Below, piece after piece: positions 52,664-62,470 of a stretch of DNA of 64,000 nucleotides (position 1 is the first letter of the stretch; each line of letters begins with the position of its first letter). Below the pieces are notes generated by a model. It saw only the letters and a program-made list of their open reading frames with translations. It ran no database searches and had not been told where the DNA came from. Source of the DNA: Sphingobacterium sp. (GTDB taxonomy: Bacteria; Bacteroidota; Bacteroidia; Sphingobacteriales; Sphingobacteriaceae); contig JAITTY010000008.1 in the NCBI GenBank assembly GCA_031286695.1, positions 28,012-92,011 of the forward strand, in the 5' to 3' direction. Position numbers and translations under genes: made by a program.

Positions 52664-53809
52664 TTATGCAACTGTGACCGCTTTGATATGTTCTTTTAAT
52701 GCTGATAAAAATTGATCAGCATGTTCCTTCGTAACATTCAACGCCGGCAGTAAACGAATCACGAAAGGTTTAGCCTCTCCTGTAAAGATACGGTTCTTTA
52801 ATAAGAGATCCTTCTTGACATGTGCCAAAGATTCTGGAAGTTCAATACCAATCATTAAACCTCTCCCCCGAACTTCAACAATTTCCTCCATTTGCTTCAA
52901 TTCATTGATAAGATATGTGCCCACTTCTGCAGCATTCTCCATCAACTTATCCTGTTGGATGATTTCCAAAACAGCCAAAGCTGCTGCACATGCGAGATGA
53001 TTTCCACCAAAAGTTGTCCCCAGGCTGCCGTAAGTAGCCTTAAACTTGGGAGATATACTTATTGCTCCGATGGGAAAACCGTTACCCATACCTTTTGCCA
53101 TCGTATAAATATCAGCTTCAACTCCTGAATAATCCTGTGCATAGAACATTCCTGTCCTACCATACCCACATTGAACTTCATCAGCAATAAAAACAGCATT
53201 ATATTGATCACAAAGAGAACGAATCAATCGAAGAAAAGACACAGAAGCTTCGCGGATCCCCCCTACCCCTTGGATGCTCTCTACGATAACAGAAGAGATC
53301 TCTTCTCCATATGTACCAAAAGCTTCTTTAAGCGCAGTCTCATCATTGAAAGGAAGAAAAACAACATTCTCTGTTTCGTTAACAGGCGCGACAATCGTTG
53401 GATTGTCCGTAGCAGCTACCGCTAAAGAAGTTCTACCGTGAAAAGCTTTTGAAAATGCAATCACCTTTTTCCGCTTGTTATAAAACGAAGCTAACTTCAA
53501 TGCATTTTCGTTCGCTTCTGCTCCCGAATTGCAAAGAAATAAATCGTAATCAACCTTACCCGAAACTTCGCCCAATAATCGGGCAAGTTCACGCTGAATT
53601 GGAATTTCAACAGAATTAGAATAGAACCCAATGCGGCTCAATTGTTCCGTTATACGTTGTACATAATGTGGGTGCGTGTGTCCGATCGATATCACAGCAT
53701 GACCACCATACAAGTCCAAGTAAGCATTTCCTTCGGCATCCCACACCGTTGATCCATTAGCCTTTACTATGTTAATGGGATTAATGGGATAAACATCAAA
53801 TGGTTTCAT
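52664..53809 (-). CDS. argD: N-acetyl(succinyl)ornithine aminotransferase
   Basis: This encodes 381 residues. The PLP lysine is in YTMAKGMGNGFPIGAISI, the cofactor-binding Asp in AVFIADEVQCGYGRTG, and the substrate block in FLCNSGAEANENALKLA. It transaminates the acyl-glutamate semialdehyde with glutamate, the fourth step of the pathway. It is the first gene of the second arginine operon, with a -7 promoter box 68 bases upstream. No leader peptide with Arg codons is found in front of it, unlike the first arginine operon. Confidence 0.94.
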   Translation of the reverse strand: MKPFDVYPINPINIVKANGSTVWDAEGNAYLDLYGGHAVISIGHTHPHYVQRITEQLSRIGFYSNSVEIPIQRELARLLGEVSGKVDYDLFLCNSGAEANENALKLASFYNKRKKVIAFSKAFHGRTSLAVAATDNPTIVAPVNETENVVFLPFNDETALKEAFGTYGEEISSVIVESIQGVGGIREASVSFLRLIRSLCDQYNAVFIADEVQCGYGRTGMFYAQDYSGVEADIYTMAKGMGNGFPIGAISISPKFKATYGSLGTTFGGNHLACAAALAVLEIIQQDKLMENAAEVGTYLINELKQMEEIVEVRGRGLMIGIELPESLAHVKKDLLLKNRIFTGEAKPFVIRLLPALNVTKEHADQFLSALKEHIKAVTVA

Positions 53810-53876
53810 CTTAATGAATTATAGATTGATAAACGAAATAGCTAGTAATAGAAAAAGCTATCAGATTTTAGCAATA

Positions 53877-53884
53877 CAAATATA
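53877..53884 (-). promoter_or_regulatory. -7 promoter box of the argD operon
   Basis: On the minus strand the sequence is TATATTTG, an exact TAnnTTTG match lying between the ribosomal operon terminator and argD. The expected leader is about 60 bases long, with no leader frame visible. Confidence 0.5.
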
Positions 53885-53914
53885 TTAGTTATAACGGTAG
53901 GAATGGTCATAAAA

Positions 53915-53948
53915 TAAAAAAAGTCCTCTTAAAAAGAGGACTTTTTTA
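53915..53948 (-). terminator. terminator of the spc/alpha ribosomal operon
   Basis: AAAAAAGTCCTCTT (53917-53930) and AAGAGGACTTTTTT (53934-53947) form a perfect 14-bp stem with an AAA loop, 19 bases after the rplQ stop. Confidence 0.93.
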
Positions 53949-53966
53949 TGCTAGATCAGAAGAATA

Positions 53967-54476
53967 CTATTCTCCGTCTACTTTTTCTTCACCTTCTACT
54001 TCAGCTTTAACTTCTGCAGGGGCTTCAGTTTCAGCAGTAGCAGCAGCAGCTTTTTTAGCACCACCACGACGACGAGTAGCTTTTTTCTCAGTAGCCTCAG
54101 CTTTTTTACCGTAGATTTCGTTGTAATCAACTAACTCGATGAACGCCATTTCTGCGTTATCACCTAAACGGTTTTCCATTTTGATGATACGAGTATAACC
54201 ACCTGGACGGTTAGCTACTTTTTCAGAAATCTCGCGGAATAAGATAGAAACTGCGTCTTTATCTTTCAAGTAAGCGAATACTGTACGACGTGAGTGAGTC
54301 GTATCGTTTTTAGATTTAGTAATCAAAGGCTCAACATACGTACGTAATGCTTTAGCTTTAGCCAAAGTAGTTGTAATACGTTTGTGTTTGATCAATGACG
54401 TTGCCATGTTAGCCAACATTGCTTTTCTATGGCTATCCGTACGGCCTAAGTGATTTACTTTTTTTCCGTGTCTCAT
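53967..54476 (-). CDS. rplQ: 50S ribosomal protein L17
   Basis: This encodes 169 residues. The L17 core covers residues 1-118 ([20 protein letters not shown], then [19 protein letters not shown] and [20 protein letters not shown]). A C-terminal tail of about 45 residues rich in Ala, Lys and Glu is added, as is common in Bacteroidota L17. It is the last gene of the operon, 109 bases after rpoA, and a small hairpin (TGAATAT/ATATTCA, 54526-54542) lies in the gap. Confidence 0.97.
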   Translation of the reverse strand: MRHGKKVNHLGRTDSHRKAMLANMATSLIKHKRITTTLAKAKALRTYVEPLITKSKNDTTHSRRTVFAYLKDKDAVSILFREISEKVANRPGGYTRIIKMENRLGDNAEMAFIELVDYNEIYGKKAEATEKKATRRRGGAKKAAAATAETEAPAEVKAEVEGEEKVDGE

Positions 54477-54585
54477 TTTGGATTTTATTATACTAATCGT
54501 ACCGTTTTTGTATATGTCAAATAGGTGAATATCACATATTCAGACAGCCAAAAGGAATTACGACTAGCGGTCGCTTAATAAATTA

Positions 54586-55578
54586 TTATTCTTCGTCTAA
54601 TTTGTATTTTGCCAAGTTCATTCCGAATGATAAACCTTTCGATTTAACCAACTCTTGGATTTCACTTAACGATTTTTTACCGAAGTTTCTGAATTTCAAC
54701 ATATCAGCTACGTCATAAGTTACTAACTCAGCCAATGTGCGAATATCTGCAGCTTTCAAACAGTTCAATGCACGAACTGAAAGATCAAGATCTACTAATT
54801 CTGTTTTAAGAATCTTACGCATATGTAAGATTTCTTCATCAACAACTTTAGTTTCTTCTTTCGTTTGAGACTCAAGAAGCATATTCTCATCAGAGAATAA
54901 AATAAAGTGTTGAATTAAGATCTTAGCAGCTTCTTTCAAAGCTTCTTCGGGGTGAATTGAGCCATCAGTAGAGATATCCAACAACAATTTCTCGTAGTCA
55001 GTTTTTTGCTCTACACGGTAATTCTCAATGGTATATTTAACATTCTTGATCGGAGTAAAGATCGAATCGATTGCGATAACACCTACTGGAGCATCAACAA
55101 CTTTATTCTCATCAGCATTTACGTATCCACGACCTTTGGCAATACTCAATTCCAATTCAATTGTCACTGAATTATCCATGTTACAGATTACCATGTCTGG
55201 GTTTAAGACCGTAAAGTTATTAGAGAATTTTGTGATATCACCAGCTAAGAATTGTTCTTGACCATTGATTACTACAAATACCTTTTCGTTGTCGCCAATC
55301 TCACCTGTTTTTTTGAAACGAATTTGTTTCAAGTTCAAGATAATCTCAGTTACGTCTTCAACAACACCTTTGATCGTTGAAAATTCGTGCGAAACGCCAG
55401 AAAACCTTATCGACGTAATTGCATATCCTTCTAAAGAGGACAATAGAATACGGCGCAAAGCATTACCAATGGTTACACCAAAACCAGGCTCCAATGGACG
55501 AAATTCAAACGTACCATCAAAATCCGTAGATTTTTGCATGATAACTTTATCCGGTCTTTGAAATGCTAAAATTGCCAT
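54586..55578 (-). CDS. rpoA: RNA polymerase subunit alpha
   Basis: This encodes 330 residues. The N-terminal assembly domain contains [20 protein letters not shown] and [15 protein letters not shown]. The C-terminal domain covers about residues 255-320 ([40 protein letters not shown]). It nucleates core polymerase and contacts activators. A large hairpin lies in the 96 bases between rpsD and rpoA. Confidence 0.98.
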   Translation of the reverse strand: MAILAFQRPDKVIMQKSTDFDGTFEFRPLEPGFGVTIGNALRRILLSSLEGYAITSIRFSGVSHEFSTIKGVVEDVTEIILNLKQIRFKKTGEIGDNEKVFVVINGQEQFLAGDITKFSNNFTVLNPDMVICNMDNSVTIELELSIAKGRGYVNADENKVVDAPVGVIAIDSIFTPIKNVKYTIENYRVEQKTDYEKLLLDISTDGSIHPEEALKEAAKILIQHFILFSDENMLLESQTKEETKVVDEEILHMRKILKTELVDLDLSVRALNCLKAADIRTLAELVTYDVADMLKFRNFGKKSLSEIQELVKSKGLSFGMNLAKYKLDEE

Positions 55579-55622
55579 TTATTTTCTTTTAATGTTTTAT
55601 TTGTAATAATAATTGTAATACA

Positions 55623-55666
55623 ATAGAAGATGCATACCCCAAAAATTGGACTATGCATTCTTCTAT
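55623..55666 (-). promoter_or_regulatory. large hairpin between rpsD and rpoA
   Basis: ATAGAAGATGCATA (55623-55636) pairs with TATGCATTCTTCTAT (55652-55666) with a single bulged base, giving a 14-bp stem and a 15-base loop. In the minus-strand transcript it is not followed by a T run, so it is not a simple terminator. It may set the rpsD/rpoA ratio by processing or pausing. Confidence 0.5.
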
Positions 55667-55674
55667 TTTATTTA

Positions 55675-56283
55675 TTATTTAGAGTATAACTCAACGATTA
55701 AGTTCTCTTTAATGTTTTCAGGAATGTCAGCTCTTTCTGGATAGCTTAAGAAAGTACCTGTCAATTCTTTCGCATTCCACTCTAACCAAGAAAATTTGTT
55801 TACAGTACGACCTGCAACTGAATTTGTGATGGCTTCAAGTGTTTGAGAACGTTCACGAACTGCTACAACGTCACCTGGACGCAAGCTATATGATGGAATG
55901 TTAACAACTTCGCCGTTAACAGTAACGTGTTTGTGGGATACCAACTGACGAGCAGCGGCACGAGAAGTAGCGATACCTAAACGGTAAACTACGTTATCCA
56001 AGCGAGCTTCTAACAATTTCAAGAAGATCTCACCTGTAATACCTTGTTTAGAGGCAGCTTTAGCAAATAAGTTTGCGAATTGACGCTCCAATACACCGTA
56101 AGTGTATTTTGCTTTTTGTTTTTCTAACAACTGAATAGCATATTCAGATTGTTTACCTCTGCGTTTAGAAGCTCCATGTTGTCCAGGAGGGTAATTTTTC
56201 TTTTCTAACGCTTTATCTGGGCCGAAGATCGGCTCTCTAAATTTACGGGCAATTTTGGACTTAGGTCCTGTATATCTAGCCAT
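55675..56283 (-). CDS. rpsD: 30S ribosomal protein S4
   Basis: This encodes 202 residues. Features are [20 protein letters not shown] at the start and the S4 RNA-binding domain at about residues 92-155 ([40 protein letters not shown]). No zinc-binding cysteines are present, so it is the Zn-free form. It is a primary 16S rRNA binder and in many bacteria a regulator of the alpha operon. Confidence 0.98.
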   Translation of the reverse strand: MARYTGPKSKIARKFREPIFGPDKALEKKNYPPGQHGASKRRGKQSEYAIQLLEKQKAKYTYGVLERQFANLFAKAASKQGITGEIFLKLLEARLDNVVYRLGIATSRAAARQLVSHKHVTVNGEVVNIPSYSLRPGDVVAVRERSQTLEAITNSVAGRTVNKFSWLEWNAKELTGTFLSYPERADIPENIKENLIVELYSK

Positions 56284-56343
56284 TTTCTTTTACAATTAAA
56301 GTATCTATCAGCCTATAGCCGATGAATCTTATCTTTAAATTAA

Positions 56344-56733
56344 TTAAACTCTTCTGCGTTTTGGAGGACGACAACCGTTGTGAGGAAGTGGAGTGATATC
56401 TTTGATAGTAGTCACATCAATTCCTACTGTTTGCAATGTTCTGATTGCCGATTCACGACCAGCACCAGGTCCTTTAACAAACACTTCAACTTTACGTAAA
56501 CCTAAGTCGTGAGCAACTTTTCCACAGTCTTGTGCAGCCTGACCAGCAGCATATGGCGTGTTCTTTTTAGAACCACGGAAACCCATTTTACCAGCACTAG
56601 ACCAAGAAATAGTTTGACCTTGATTATTCGTCAAAGTTACAATGATATTGTTAAACGTTGCGTTAATGTGAGCCTGACCTACAGGTTCGATAACAACGAT
56701 ACGCTTTTTTGCAGCTTTTTTAGTTTTAGCCAT
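56344..56733 (-). CDS. rpsK: 30S ribosomal protein S11
   Basis: This encodes 129 residues. The family core is [20 protein letters not shown] and [18 protein letters not shown], and the C-terminus is [18 protein letters not shown]. It is part of the 30S platform. It starts 10 bases after rpsM. Confidence 0.98.
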   Translation of the reverse strand: MAKTKKAAKKRIVVIEPVGQAHINATFNNIIVTLTNNQGQTISWSSAGKMGFRGSKKNTPYAAGQAAQDCGKVAHDLGLRKVEVFVKGPGAGRESAIRTLQTVGIDVTTIKDITPLPHNGCRPPKRRRV

Positions 56734-56743
56734 TTCTTATTTA

Positions 56744-57121
56744 TTATTTAGTAGCTTTTTTCTTGTTTGCAACTGTCTTACGTTTACCTTTACGAGTACG
56801 TGAGTTGTTTTTAGTACGTTGACCACGAACTGGTAAGTGTTTACGGTGACGCAATCCACGGTAACAACCGATATCCATTAAACGTTTGATGTTTAATTGA
56901 ATTTCAGAACGCAATGCACCTTCAACTTTCAATTCGTCGTTAATGATGGTACGAATTGCTGCCAATTGTTCATCATTCCACTCTTGTACCTTCACATCTT
57001 CGCTGATACCAGCTTTTTCCAAGATATATTCAGCTCTTGTACGACCGATACCAAAAATATAGGTAAGGCCGATCACACCTCTTTTGTTTTTAGGTAAATC
57101 AATACCTGCTATCCTTGCCAT
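56744..57121 (-). CDS. rpsM: 30S ribosomal protein S13
   Basis: This encodes 125 residues. It starts [20 protein letters not shown] and includes [20 protein letters not shown]. The basic C-terminal tail reaches the P-site tRNA. It sits between rpmJ and rpsK. Confidence 0.98.
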   Translation of the reverse strand: MARIAGIDLPKNKRGVIGLTYIFGIGRTRAEYILEKAGISEDVKVQEWNDEQLAAIRTIINDELKVEGALRSEIQLNIKRLMDIGCYRGLRHRKHLPVRGQRTKNNSRTRKGKRKTVANKKKATK

Positions 57122-57151
57122 ATAATATTAAGCTATTATTTTTTTAATGAA

Positions 57152-57268
57152 TTAACCCTGACGTTGTTTAAACTTTGGGTTCTTTTTGTTGATTACAAAA
57201 ACTTTACCTTTACGACGGATGATCTTACAGTCCGCGCTACGTTTTTTTATTGATGCTCTTACTTTCAT
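57152..57268 (-). CDS. rpmJ: 50S ribosomal protein L36
   Basis: This encodes 38 residues, ATG at 57268 and TAA at 57154-57152. It starts [20 protein letters not shown] and ends NPKFKQRQG. Of the usual zinc-ligand pattern (C-x2-C-x12-C-x4-H), only one Cys is seen (DCK) and no C-terminal Cys or His, so this is the Zn-independent form. It lies between infA and rpsM in the usual order. Confidence 0.95.
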   Translation of the reverse strand: MKVRASIKKRSADCKIIRRKGKVFVINKKNPKFKQRQG

Positions 57269-57313
57269 GATATTTATTTTTTCAAAAGCTTGCGCTAATA
57301 CAAGGGCTTACGG

Positions 57314-57532
57314 CTATTTATAGCGATAAGTAATCCTTCCTTTAGTCAAATCATACGGAGACATTTCCAATTTAACTTTATCACCAGGTAAAATTTTGAT
57401 ATAGTGCATGCGCATTTTACCAGAAATATGGGCAATGATTTCATGTCCATTTTCCAACTCTACCCTAAACATAGCATTAGAAAGTGCCTCTCTAATTATA
57501 CCGTCTTGTTCTATTGAGGCTTGTTTAGCCAT
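57314..57532 (-). CDS. infA: translation initiation factor IF-1
   Basis: This encodes 72 residues, the exact family length. It is a single S1-like OB fold: [20 protein letters not shown] and [20 protein letters not shown]. It binds the 30S A site during initiation. It lies 74 bases after map. Confidence 0.98.
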   Translation of the reverse strand: MAKQASIEQDGIIREALSNAMFRVELENGHEIIAHISGKMRMHYIKILPGDKVKLEMSPYDLTKGRITYRYK

Positions 57533-57606
57533 ATATTCTCGATTAAATTTAATTTAAAAGCCTGCGAACAGGAGTGCAAAGATAAATAAAAATAATTGAA
57601 TACCAA

Positions 57607-58389
57607 CTACTTTTTGTTCAAAACTTTCTCTACATGTTCGAATGTCAGCAACACATCTGGTTCTCCTTTTCGGATTGCAACCATCTGTTCGAAGTGCGCC
57701 GATAATTTCCCATCCACTGTACTTACTGTCCAACCATCGTCCCAAAAACGAACGCCCGCACGGCCTGCATTGATCATCGGTTCGATACAAATAACCAAAC
57801 CTTCTTCCAATTTAGGACCAGCACCTCGTTTTCCATAATTAGGAACCTCAGGTTTTTCATGCAAGTGGTAACCAACTCCGTGTCCAACCAGCTCACGAAC
57901 AATTCCGAATCCGAATTTGTTCACATACTCCTGCACAGCCGAAGAAATATCCCCAACACGTTTACCAGCCACAGCCTGTTCAACACCTTTGTACAATGAT
58001 TCTTTTGTGACATCCAGTAACAACTGTGCCTCTTCAGAAATCTCACCTACACCAAAAGTATAAGCAGAATCACTGATAAAGCCATTCAAATTGACACCAC
58101 CATCGACCGAAACCAGATCTCCATCTTTAATTTCATAATCACTTGGAAAGCCGTGTACAATTTGATCGTTGACAGATATACACAAAGAATATGGAAATCC
58201 TTGATAATTTAAGAACGCAGGCGTCCCGCCATTATCATGAATATACTCATAAGCTAATTTATCAAGAGATATAGTCTTTACCCCAGGTTTAATCACTTTT
58301 GCGATTTCACCAAGCAACTGCGAAAGCACATCTGCTGACTTTCGCAATTGCTCTATATCTTCTGCTGACTTATAAAATACTTTAGACAT
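57607..58389 (-). CDS. map: type I methionine aminopeptidase
   Basis: This encodes 260 residues. The five metal ligands are visible: Asp in LVSVDGGVN, Asp in FISDSAYTFGVG, His in VGHGVGYHLHEKPEVPN, Glu in VICIEPMINAG and Glu in SAHFEQMVAI. It removes the N-terminal Met from nascent proteins. The gene lies 9 bases after secY and before infA, the usual Bacteroidota arrangement. The protein has no N-terminal extension. Confidence 0.97.
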   Translation of the reverse strand: MSKVFYKSAEDIEQLRKSADVLSQLLGEIAKVIKPGVKTISLDKLAYEYIHDNGGTPAFLNYQGFPYSLCISVNDQIVHGFPSDYEIKDGDLVSVDGGVNLNGFISDSAYTFGVGEISEEAQLLLDVTKESLYKGVEQAVAGKRVGDISSAVQEYVNKFGFGIVRELVGHGVGYHLHEKPEVPNYGKRGAGPKLEEGLVICIEPMINAGRAGVRFWDDGWTVSTVDGKLSAHFEQMVAIRKGEPDVLLTFEHVEKVLNKK

Positions 58390-58398
58390 CTAAAGAAA

Positions 58399-59736
58399 TT
58401 AAATTGCCGAATGATCCATTCCCTCAACAGACGCGGCCGAACGGCCTTTAATACGACCTGTTTTCATTAATCCATCGTAATGACGCATCAATAAATGAGA
58501 TTCGATCTGTTGCAAAGTATCCAACACCACACCTACTAAAATCAATAATGACGTACCACCGTAGAAGTGCGCAAATTGATTATTAATACCAAACAAACTT
58601 GCAATAGCAGGTAGAATAGCAATGATCGCTAAGAAAATTGCACCTGGAAATGTAATATTTGATATTACGCGGTCTATAAAATTACTAGTTTCCAATCCCG
58701 GTTTAATACCTGGTACAAACCCTCCGTTCTTCTTCATGTCGTCCGACATCTGTTGTGGGTTCACCATAATCGCTGTATAGAAAAACGTAAATGCGATAAT
58801 TAACACTGCAAATGTCACGTTGTATGCTACAGAAGTATAGTTACTCAACGAAGTCAAAAATTCCGACTGAAGATTTGGGAAGAACTGTCCCAAACTCATT
58901 GGCACAAACATGATTGCCTGCGCAAAAATGATAGGCATTACACCTGCAGCATTTACCTTTAAAGGTATATACTGACGTACTCCACCGACTTGCTTGTTTC
59001 CAACGATTTTCTTTGCGTATTGTACAGGAATCTTACGGACCCCTTGTACGATTAAGATCGTAAAGATCACAACAAAGAACAAAGCCACAAATTCAAGCAA
59101 CAATGGAATTGGACCACCACCACCTTTCGCCATTCTAGAAACCCATTCCGCAGTGATACCACTTGGCAATTGAGCGATAATACCAGTCATGATGATCAAA
59201 GAAATACCATTACCGATACCTTTATCCGTAATTTTTTCCCCTAACCACATCACAAATAAAGTACCGCCTGTCAAAACTATGGCAGTCAGAATAGTGAATA
59301 ATGGGTCAGCTATTGTCTTAGCACTTGGCTCGATTTGAGTACGTACATAAGCAAAAGCCTGAAGCAAAGTAATCCCTAAAGTTAAATAGCGAGTAATCTG
59401 ATTCATTTTTTGACGACCACTTTCCCCTTCTTTCTGCATCTTTTGGAAGTAAGGAACCGCGATGCCCAGCAATTGAACAACAATGGATGCCGAGATATAT
59501 GGCATTACCCCTAAAGCAAAGATAGCCGAACGAGAGAATGATCCCCCCGCGAACATATCCAATAAGCCCAATAAACCCTCTTTTTGACCAGAAGCCAAAG
59601 CATGAGGATTTACACCTGGTAATACCACGTGACATCCAATACGGTAAATCAAAAGAAAAAGTAAGGTATTTAGAATACGCGTACGTAAATCATCGATTTT
59701 CCAAATATTGGTTAAGGTTGTGATTAGTTTCTTCAT
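58399..59736 (-). CDS. secY: protein translocase subunit SecY
   Basis: This encodes 445 residues with ten membrane helices. The plug region and helix 2 contain GGSFSRSAIFALGVMPYISA, and later blocks include GNGISLIIMTGIIAQLPSG and FKPGLETS-like IKPGLETSNFIDRVI. It forms the Sec channel with SecE and SecG. It lies 3 bases after rplO. Confidence 0.98.
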   Translation of the reverse strand: MKKLITTLTNIWKIDDLRTRILNTLLFLLIYRIGCHVVLPGVNPHALASGQKEGLLGLLDMFAGGSFSRSAIFALGVMPYISASIVVQLLGIAVPYFQKMQKEGESGRQKMNQITRYLTLGITLLQAFAYVRTQIEPSAKTIADPLFTILTAIVLTGGTLFVMWLGEKITDKGIGNGISLIIMTGIIAQLPSGITAEWVSRMAKGGGGPIPLLLEFVALFFVVIFTILIVQGVRKIPVQYAKKIVGNKQVGGVRQYIPLKVNAAGVMPIIFAQAIMFVPMSLGQFFPNLQSEFLTSLSNYTSVAYNVTFAVLIIAFTFFYTAIMVNPQQMSDDMKKNGGFVPGIKPGLETSNFIDRVISNITFPGAIFLAIIAILPAIASLFGINNQFAHFYGGTSLLILVGVVLDTLQQIESHLLMRHYDGLMKTGRIKGRSAASVEGMDHSAI

Positions 59737-59739
59737 TTA

Positions 59740-60186
59740 TTAAATTTTAACGATAGAACCGCCTGCAGCTTCAATAGCTTTTTGAGCAGAAGCAGTAAAC
59801 GCGTGCGCTGTTACTTCAACTTTAGCTTTCAATTCACCGCGACCCAAGATCTTAACTTTGTCATTTTTAGACACTAAACCATGAGCTTTCAATGCGTCGA
59901 AATCTACAGCTGTTAAATTGTATTTCTCGATCAACGCTTGTAAAGTATCCAAGTTGACACCGTTGTACTCAACGCGGTTGATGTTTTTGAAACCAAATTT
60001 AGGCACACGACGTTGCAAAGGCATTTGACCACCTTCGAAACCGATTTTCGTCGAGTGACCTGAACGAGAACCAGCACCTTTGTGACCACGTGTAGAAGTA
60101 CCACCACGACCAGAACCAGTACCACGGCCAATACGTTTGCTACTTTTTACTGCACCTTTTGCAGGTTTTAAATTACTTAAGTTCAT
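59740..60186 (-). CDS. rplO: 50S ribosomal protein L15
   Basis: This encodes 148 residues. It starts MNLSNLKPAKGAVKSSKRIG and has the GRGTGSGRGGTSTRGHKGAG basic loop and EGGQMPLQRRVPKFGFKN. It assembles late in the 50S subunit. It is followed 3 bases later by secY. Confidence 0.98.
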   Translation of the reverse strand: MNLSNLKPAKGAVKSSKRIGRGTGSGRGGTSTRGHKGAGSRSGHSTKIGFEGGQMPLQRRVPKFGFKNINRVEYNGVNLDTLQALIEKYNLTAVDFDALKAHGLVSKNDKVKILGRGELKAKVEVTAHAFTASAQKAIEAAGGSIVKI

Positions 60187-60266
60187 TTTTAACTAAATTG
60201 TGCTAGCCCTTCGCTCTCACTAAACAGGTACTAGCGATTAAAAAATAATTATTATAAATACAAGTA

Positions 60267-60294
60267 ATGGAAAGAGCCAAAAGACCCTTTCCAT
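60267..60294 (-). promoter_or_regulatory. hairpin between rpmD and rplO
   Basis: ATGGAAAG (60267-60274) pairs with CTTTCCAT (60287-60294) around a 12-base loop, starting 10 bases after the rpmD stop. On the minus strand it is not followed by a clear T run. It may stabilise or process the mRNA. Confidence 0.35.
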
Positions 60295-60303
60295 ATGCTA
60301 ATA

Positions 60304-60483
60304 TTAAATAGTTTCGATAGCTACTAAATGGTTTACTTTACGTACCATTCCAATGATTGATGGAGTAGCTTCAACTTCTACTGAGTGGTTGATTCTTTTC
60401 AAACCTAAAGCCTCAATAGTTTTCTTTTGGCGCTCGCTTCTGTCGATAACGCTCTTTATCTGGGTGATTTTGATTTTTGCCAT
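60304..60483 (-). CDS. rpmD: 50S ribosomal protein L30
   Basis: This encodes 59 residues, ATG at 60483 and TAA at 60306-60304. It begins MAKIKITQIKSVIDRSERQK and ends MVRKVNHLVAIETI. The whole protein matches the short bacterial L30. It lies 5 bases after rpsE, and is followed by a 117-base gap before rplO that holds a small hairpin. Confidence 0.97.
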   Translation of the reverse strand: MAKIKITQIKSVIDRSERQKKTIEALGLKRINHSVEVEATPSIIGMVRKVNHLVAIETI

Positions 60484-60488
60484 GATAA

Positions 60489-61007
60489 TTAACCGTTAAA
60501 TACTTTGTTTAAATCGACACCGCGGTGTTGTGCTACTGTATATGCATCACGCATACTTGCTAAAGCAGTTACAGTTGCTTTTACCACGTTGTGTGGGTTA
60601 GAAGAACCTAATGATTTAGCCAATACGTCTTTGATACCAGCAGACTCCAATACCGCACGCATTGCACCACCTGCTAAAACTCCTGTACCACCTACAGCTG
60701 GTTTAATCAAAACTGAACCACCAGAATATTTACCATATTGCTCATGAGGAACAGTACCTTTGATAATAGGAACTTTAACTAAATTTTTCTTTGCGTCGTC
60801 GATACCTTTAGTGATTGCTTCAGTTACCTCTTTAGCTTTACCTAAACCGTAACCAACAATACCGTTTTCATCACCTACTACAACAATTGCAGAGAAGCTG
60901 AAAGTACGACCACCTTTAGTAACTTTAGCTACACGTTGGATACTTACTAAGCGATCTTTTAATTCAATTTCGCTTGATTTTACTCTTTTTATATTGCTTA
61001 ATGCCAT
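60489..61007 (-). CDS. rpsE: 30S ribosomal protein S5
   Basis: This encodes 172 residues. The double-stranded RNA-binding part is at about residues 15-78 ([39 protein letters not shown]). The C-terminal domain includes [20 protein letters not shown] and [16 protein letters not shown]. It contributes to decoding accuracy. It starts 12 bases after rplR. Confidence 0.98.
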   Translation of the reverse strand: MALSNIKRVKSSEIELKDRLVSIQRVAKVTKGGRTFSFSAIVVVGDENGIVGYGLGKAKEVTEAITKGIDDAKKNLVKVPIIKGTVPHEQYGKYSGGSVLIKPAVGGTGVLAGGAMRAVLESAGIKDVLAKSLGSSNPHNVVKATVTALASMRDAYTVAQHRGVDLNKVFNG

Positions 61008-61019
61008 TTCTTTCTATGA

Positions 61020-61373
61020 TTAAAAGTCTAAACCGCCTTCGCGAGCACCTTCAGCCAAAGATTTGATACGGCCATGGTATAAGTACCCATTACGGTCAAA
61101 AACTACTTTATTAATACCTGCTGCTACTGCTTTTTCAGCCACCAATTTACCTACAGCTTTAGATTGATCAACTTTGTTACCTGATGCAACAAACTCTTTT
61201 GACAAGCTAGATGCAGCAACTAATGTTTTACCTGCATTGTCATCAATGATTTGCGCATAGATACCTTTGTTACTTCTAAAAACCGATAAACGTGGACGTT
61301 CAGACGTTCCAGCAAGGTTTTTTCTGATTCCTTTTTTGATTCTCTCTCTACGAGATGCTTTTTGTCCTGCCAT
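61020..61373 (-). CDS. rplR: 50S ribosomal protein L18
   Basis: This encodes 117 residues. Features are [20 protein letters not shown] and the C-terminus [20 protein letters not shown]. It binds 5S rRNA together with L5. It lies 5 bases after rplF. Confidence 0.98.
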   Translation of the reverse strand: MAGQKASRRERIKKGIRKNLAGTSERPRLSVFRSNKGIYAQIIDDNAGKTLVAASSLSKEFVASGNKVDQSKAVGKLVAEKAVAAGINKVVFDRNGYLYHGRIKSLAEGAREGGLDF

Positions 61374-61378
61374 GATTA

Positions 61379-61933
61379 TTATTTTTTAGCTGATTTACCT
61401 GCTTTTCTTCTCAACACTTCACCTGCAAACTTCACACCTTTTCCTTTGTAAGGTTCTGGTTTACGGAAGCCACGGATTTTAGCCGCTACCTGACCGATTA
61501 ATTGTTTGTCAGCACACTCTAAAGTGATTGTAGGGTTTTTACCTTTGTCAGCAGTAGTTGATACTTTAACCTCGTTTGGCAATACAAAAACAATCTGGTG
61601 AGAGAAACCTAAAGTTAACTCTAATACATTACCAGTACTTGAAGCACGGTAACCTACACCGACTAACTCTTGCGTAGTTTTGTAACCTTCAGTCACACCG
61701 TGAACCATGTTAGCCAACAGGGAACGGTATAGACCGTGTAATGCTTTGTGTTTCTTTTGATCAGTTGGACGTGTTACAACGATATTGCCTTCTTCTTGAG
61801 CAATCGTGATGTCACGGTCAACTTGTTGTGTTAATTCGCCTTTAGGACCTTTTACTGAAACTAAGTTTTTGTCCGAAATAGTAACAGTTACCCCAGCAGG
61901 GATAGCGATAGGCGCTTTTCCAATTCTTGACAT
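61379..61933 (-). CDS. rplF: 50S ribosomal protein L6
   Basis: This encodes 184 residues. It starts [20 protein letters not shown] and has the two repeated L6 domains. The C-terminal signature is [19 protein letters not shown]-like ([20 protein letters not shown]). It lies near the sarcin-ricin loop. It is 21 bases after rpsH. Confidence 0.98.
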   Translation of the reverse strand: MSRIGKAPIAIPAGVTVTISDKNLVSVKGPKGELTQQVDRDITIAQEEGNIVVTRPTDQKKHKALHGLYRSLLANMVHGVTEGYKTTQELVGVGYRASSTGNVLELTLGFSHQIVFVLPNEVKVSTTADKGKNPTITLECADKQLIGQVAAKIRGFRKPEPYKGKGVKFAGEVLRRKAGKSAKK

Positions 61934-61954
61934 TTCTTTGTGCTTTTACCTAGA

Positions 61955-62353
61955 TTAATAAACGTAACATAAAACTTCACCACCAACATTTTGAAGTCTA
62001 GCTTCCTTATCTGTCATTACACCTTTAGATGTTGACAAGATAGCAATACCTAAACCGTTCAAAACACGAGGCATAGTATCAACGCTTGCATACTTTCTTA
62101 AACCAGGTTTACTCACACGTGTCAACGTACGAATAGCCGGAATTTTGCTAATTGGATTATATTTCAATGCGATTTTGATCGTACCCTGTACGCCATTCTC
62201 ATCGAATTTGTAATTAGCAATGTAACCTTTGTCAAAAAGAACTTTAGTGATCTCTTTTTTTAGGTTCGATGCAGGAATTTCAACAACCCTGTGGTTGGCC
62301 TTGATGGCATTCCTTACTCGTGTAAGGTAATCCGCAATTGGATCTGTAGTCAT
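61955..62353 (-). CDS. rpsH: 30S ribosomal protein S8
   Basis: This encodes 132 residues. It starts MTTDPIADYLTRVRNAIKAN and ends with the family signature STSKGVMTDKEARLQNVGGE. In many bacteria S8 represses its own operon by binding mRNA near rplE. The 139 bases before it, after rpsN, contain a terminator-like hairpin, an unusual gap for this operon. Confidence 0.98.
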   Translation of the reverse strand: MTTDPIADYLTRVRNAIKANHRVVEIPASNLKKEITKVLFDKGYIANYKFDENGVQGTIKIALKYNPISKIPAIRTLTRVSKPGLRKYASVDTMPRVLNGLGIAILSTSKGVMTDKEARLQNVGGEVLCYVY

Positions 62354-62433
62354 TATATATGAAAATTTGTGACAGCGGTTTCCCTCCCAACCGTTGGTAT
62401 GGGACCTTCTATCTGTTAAACAATTTTAAAATG

Positions 62434-62470
62434 CAAAAACCCCGGCAATCCTAAATTGAATTGCCCGGGC
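62434..62470 (-). terminator. terminator-like hairpin inside the spc operon
   Basis: Read on the minus strand, CCCGGGCAAT (62469-62460) pairs with ATTGCCGGGG (62449-62440) with one bulge, followed by TTTTT (62439-62435). It lies 23 bases after rpsN and about 80 bases before rpsH. It looks like a partial terminator or attenuator that lowers expression of the genes after rpsN, or a processing site. Confidence 0.55.

Noticed and set aside
57554-57790. Open frame of 78 codons overlapping the end of map
   Set aside because: It lies in a different phase of map, with a composition typical of a shadow frame.
60202-60235. GCTAG...CTAGC inverted repeat before rplO
   Set aside because: A 5-bp stem with a 24-base loop is too weak to support a function.
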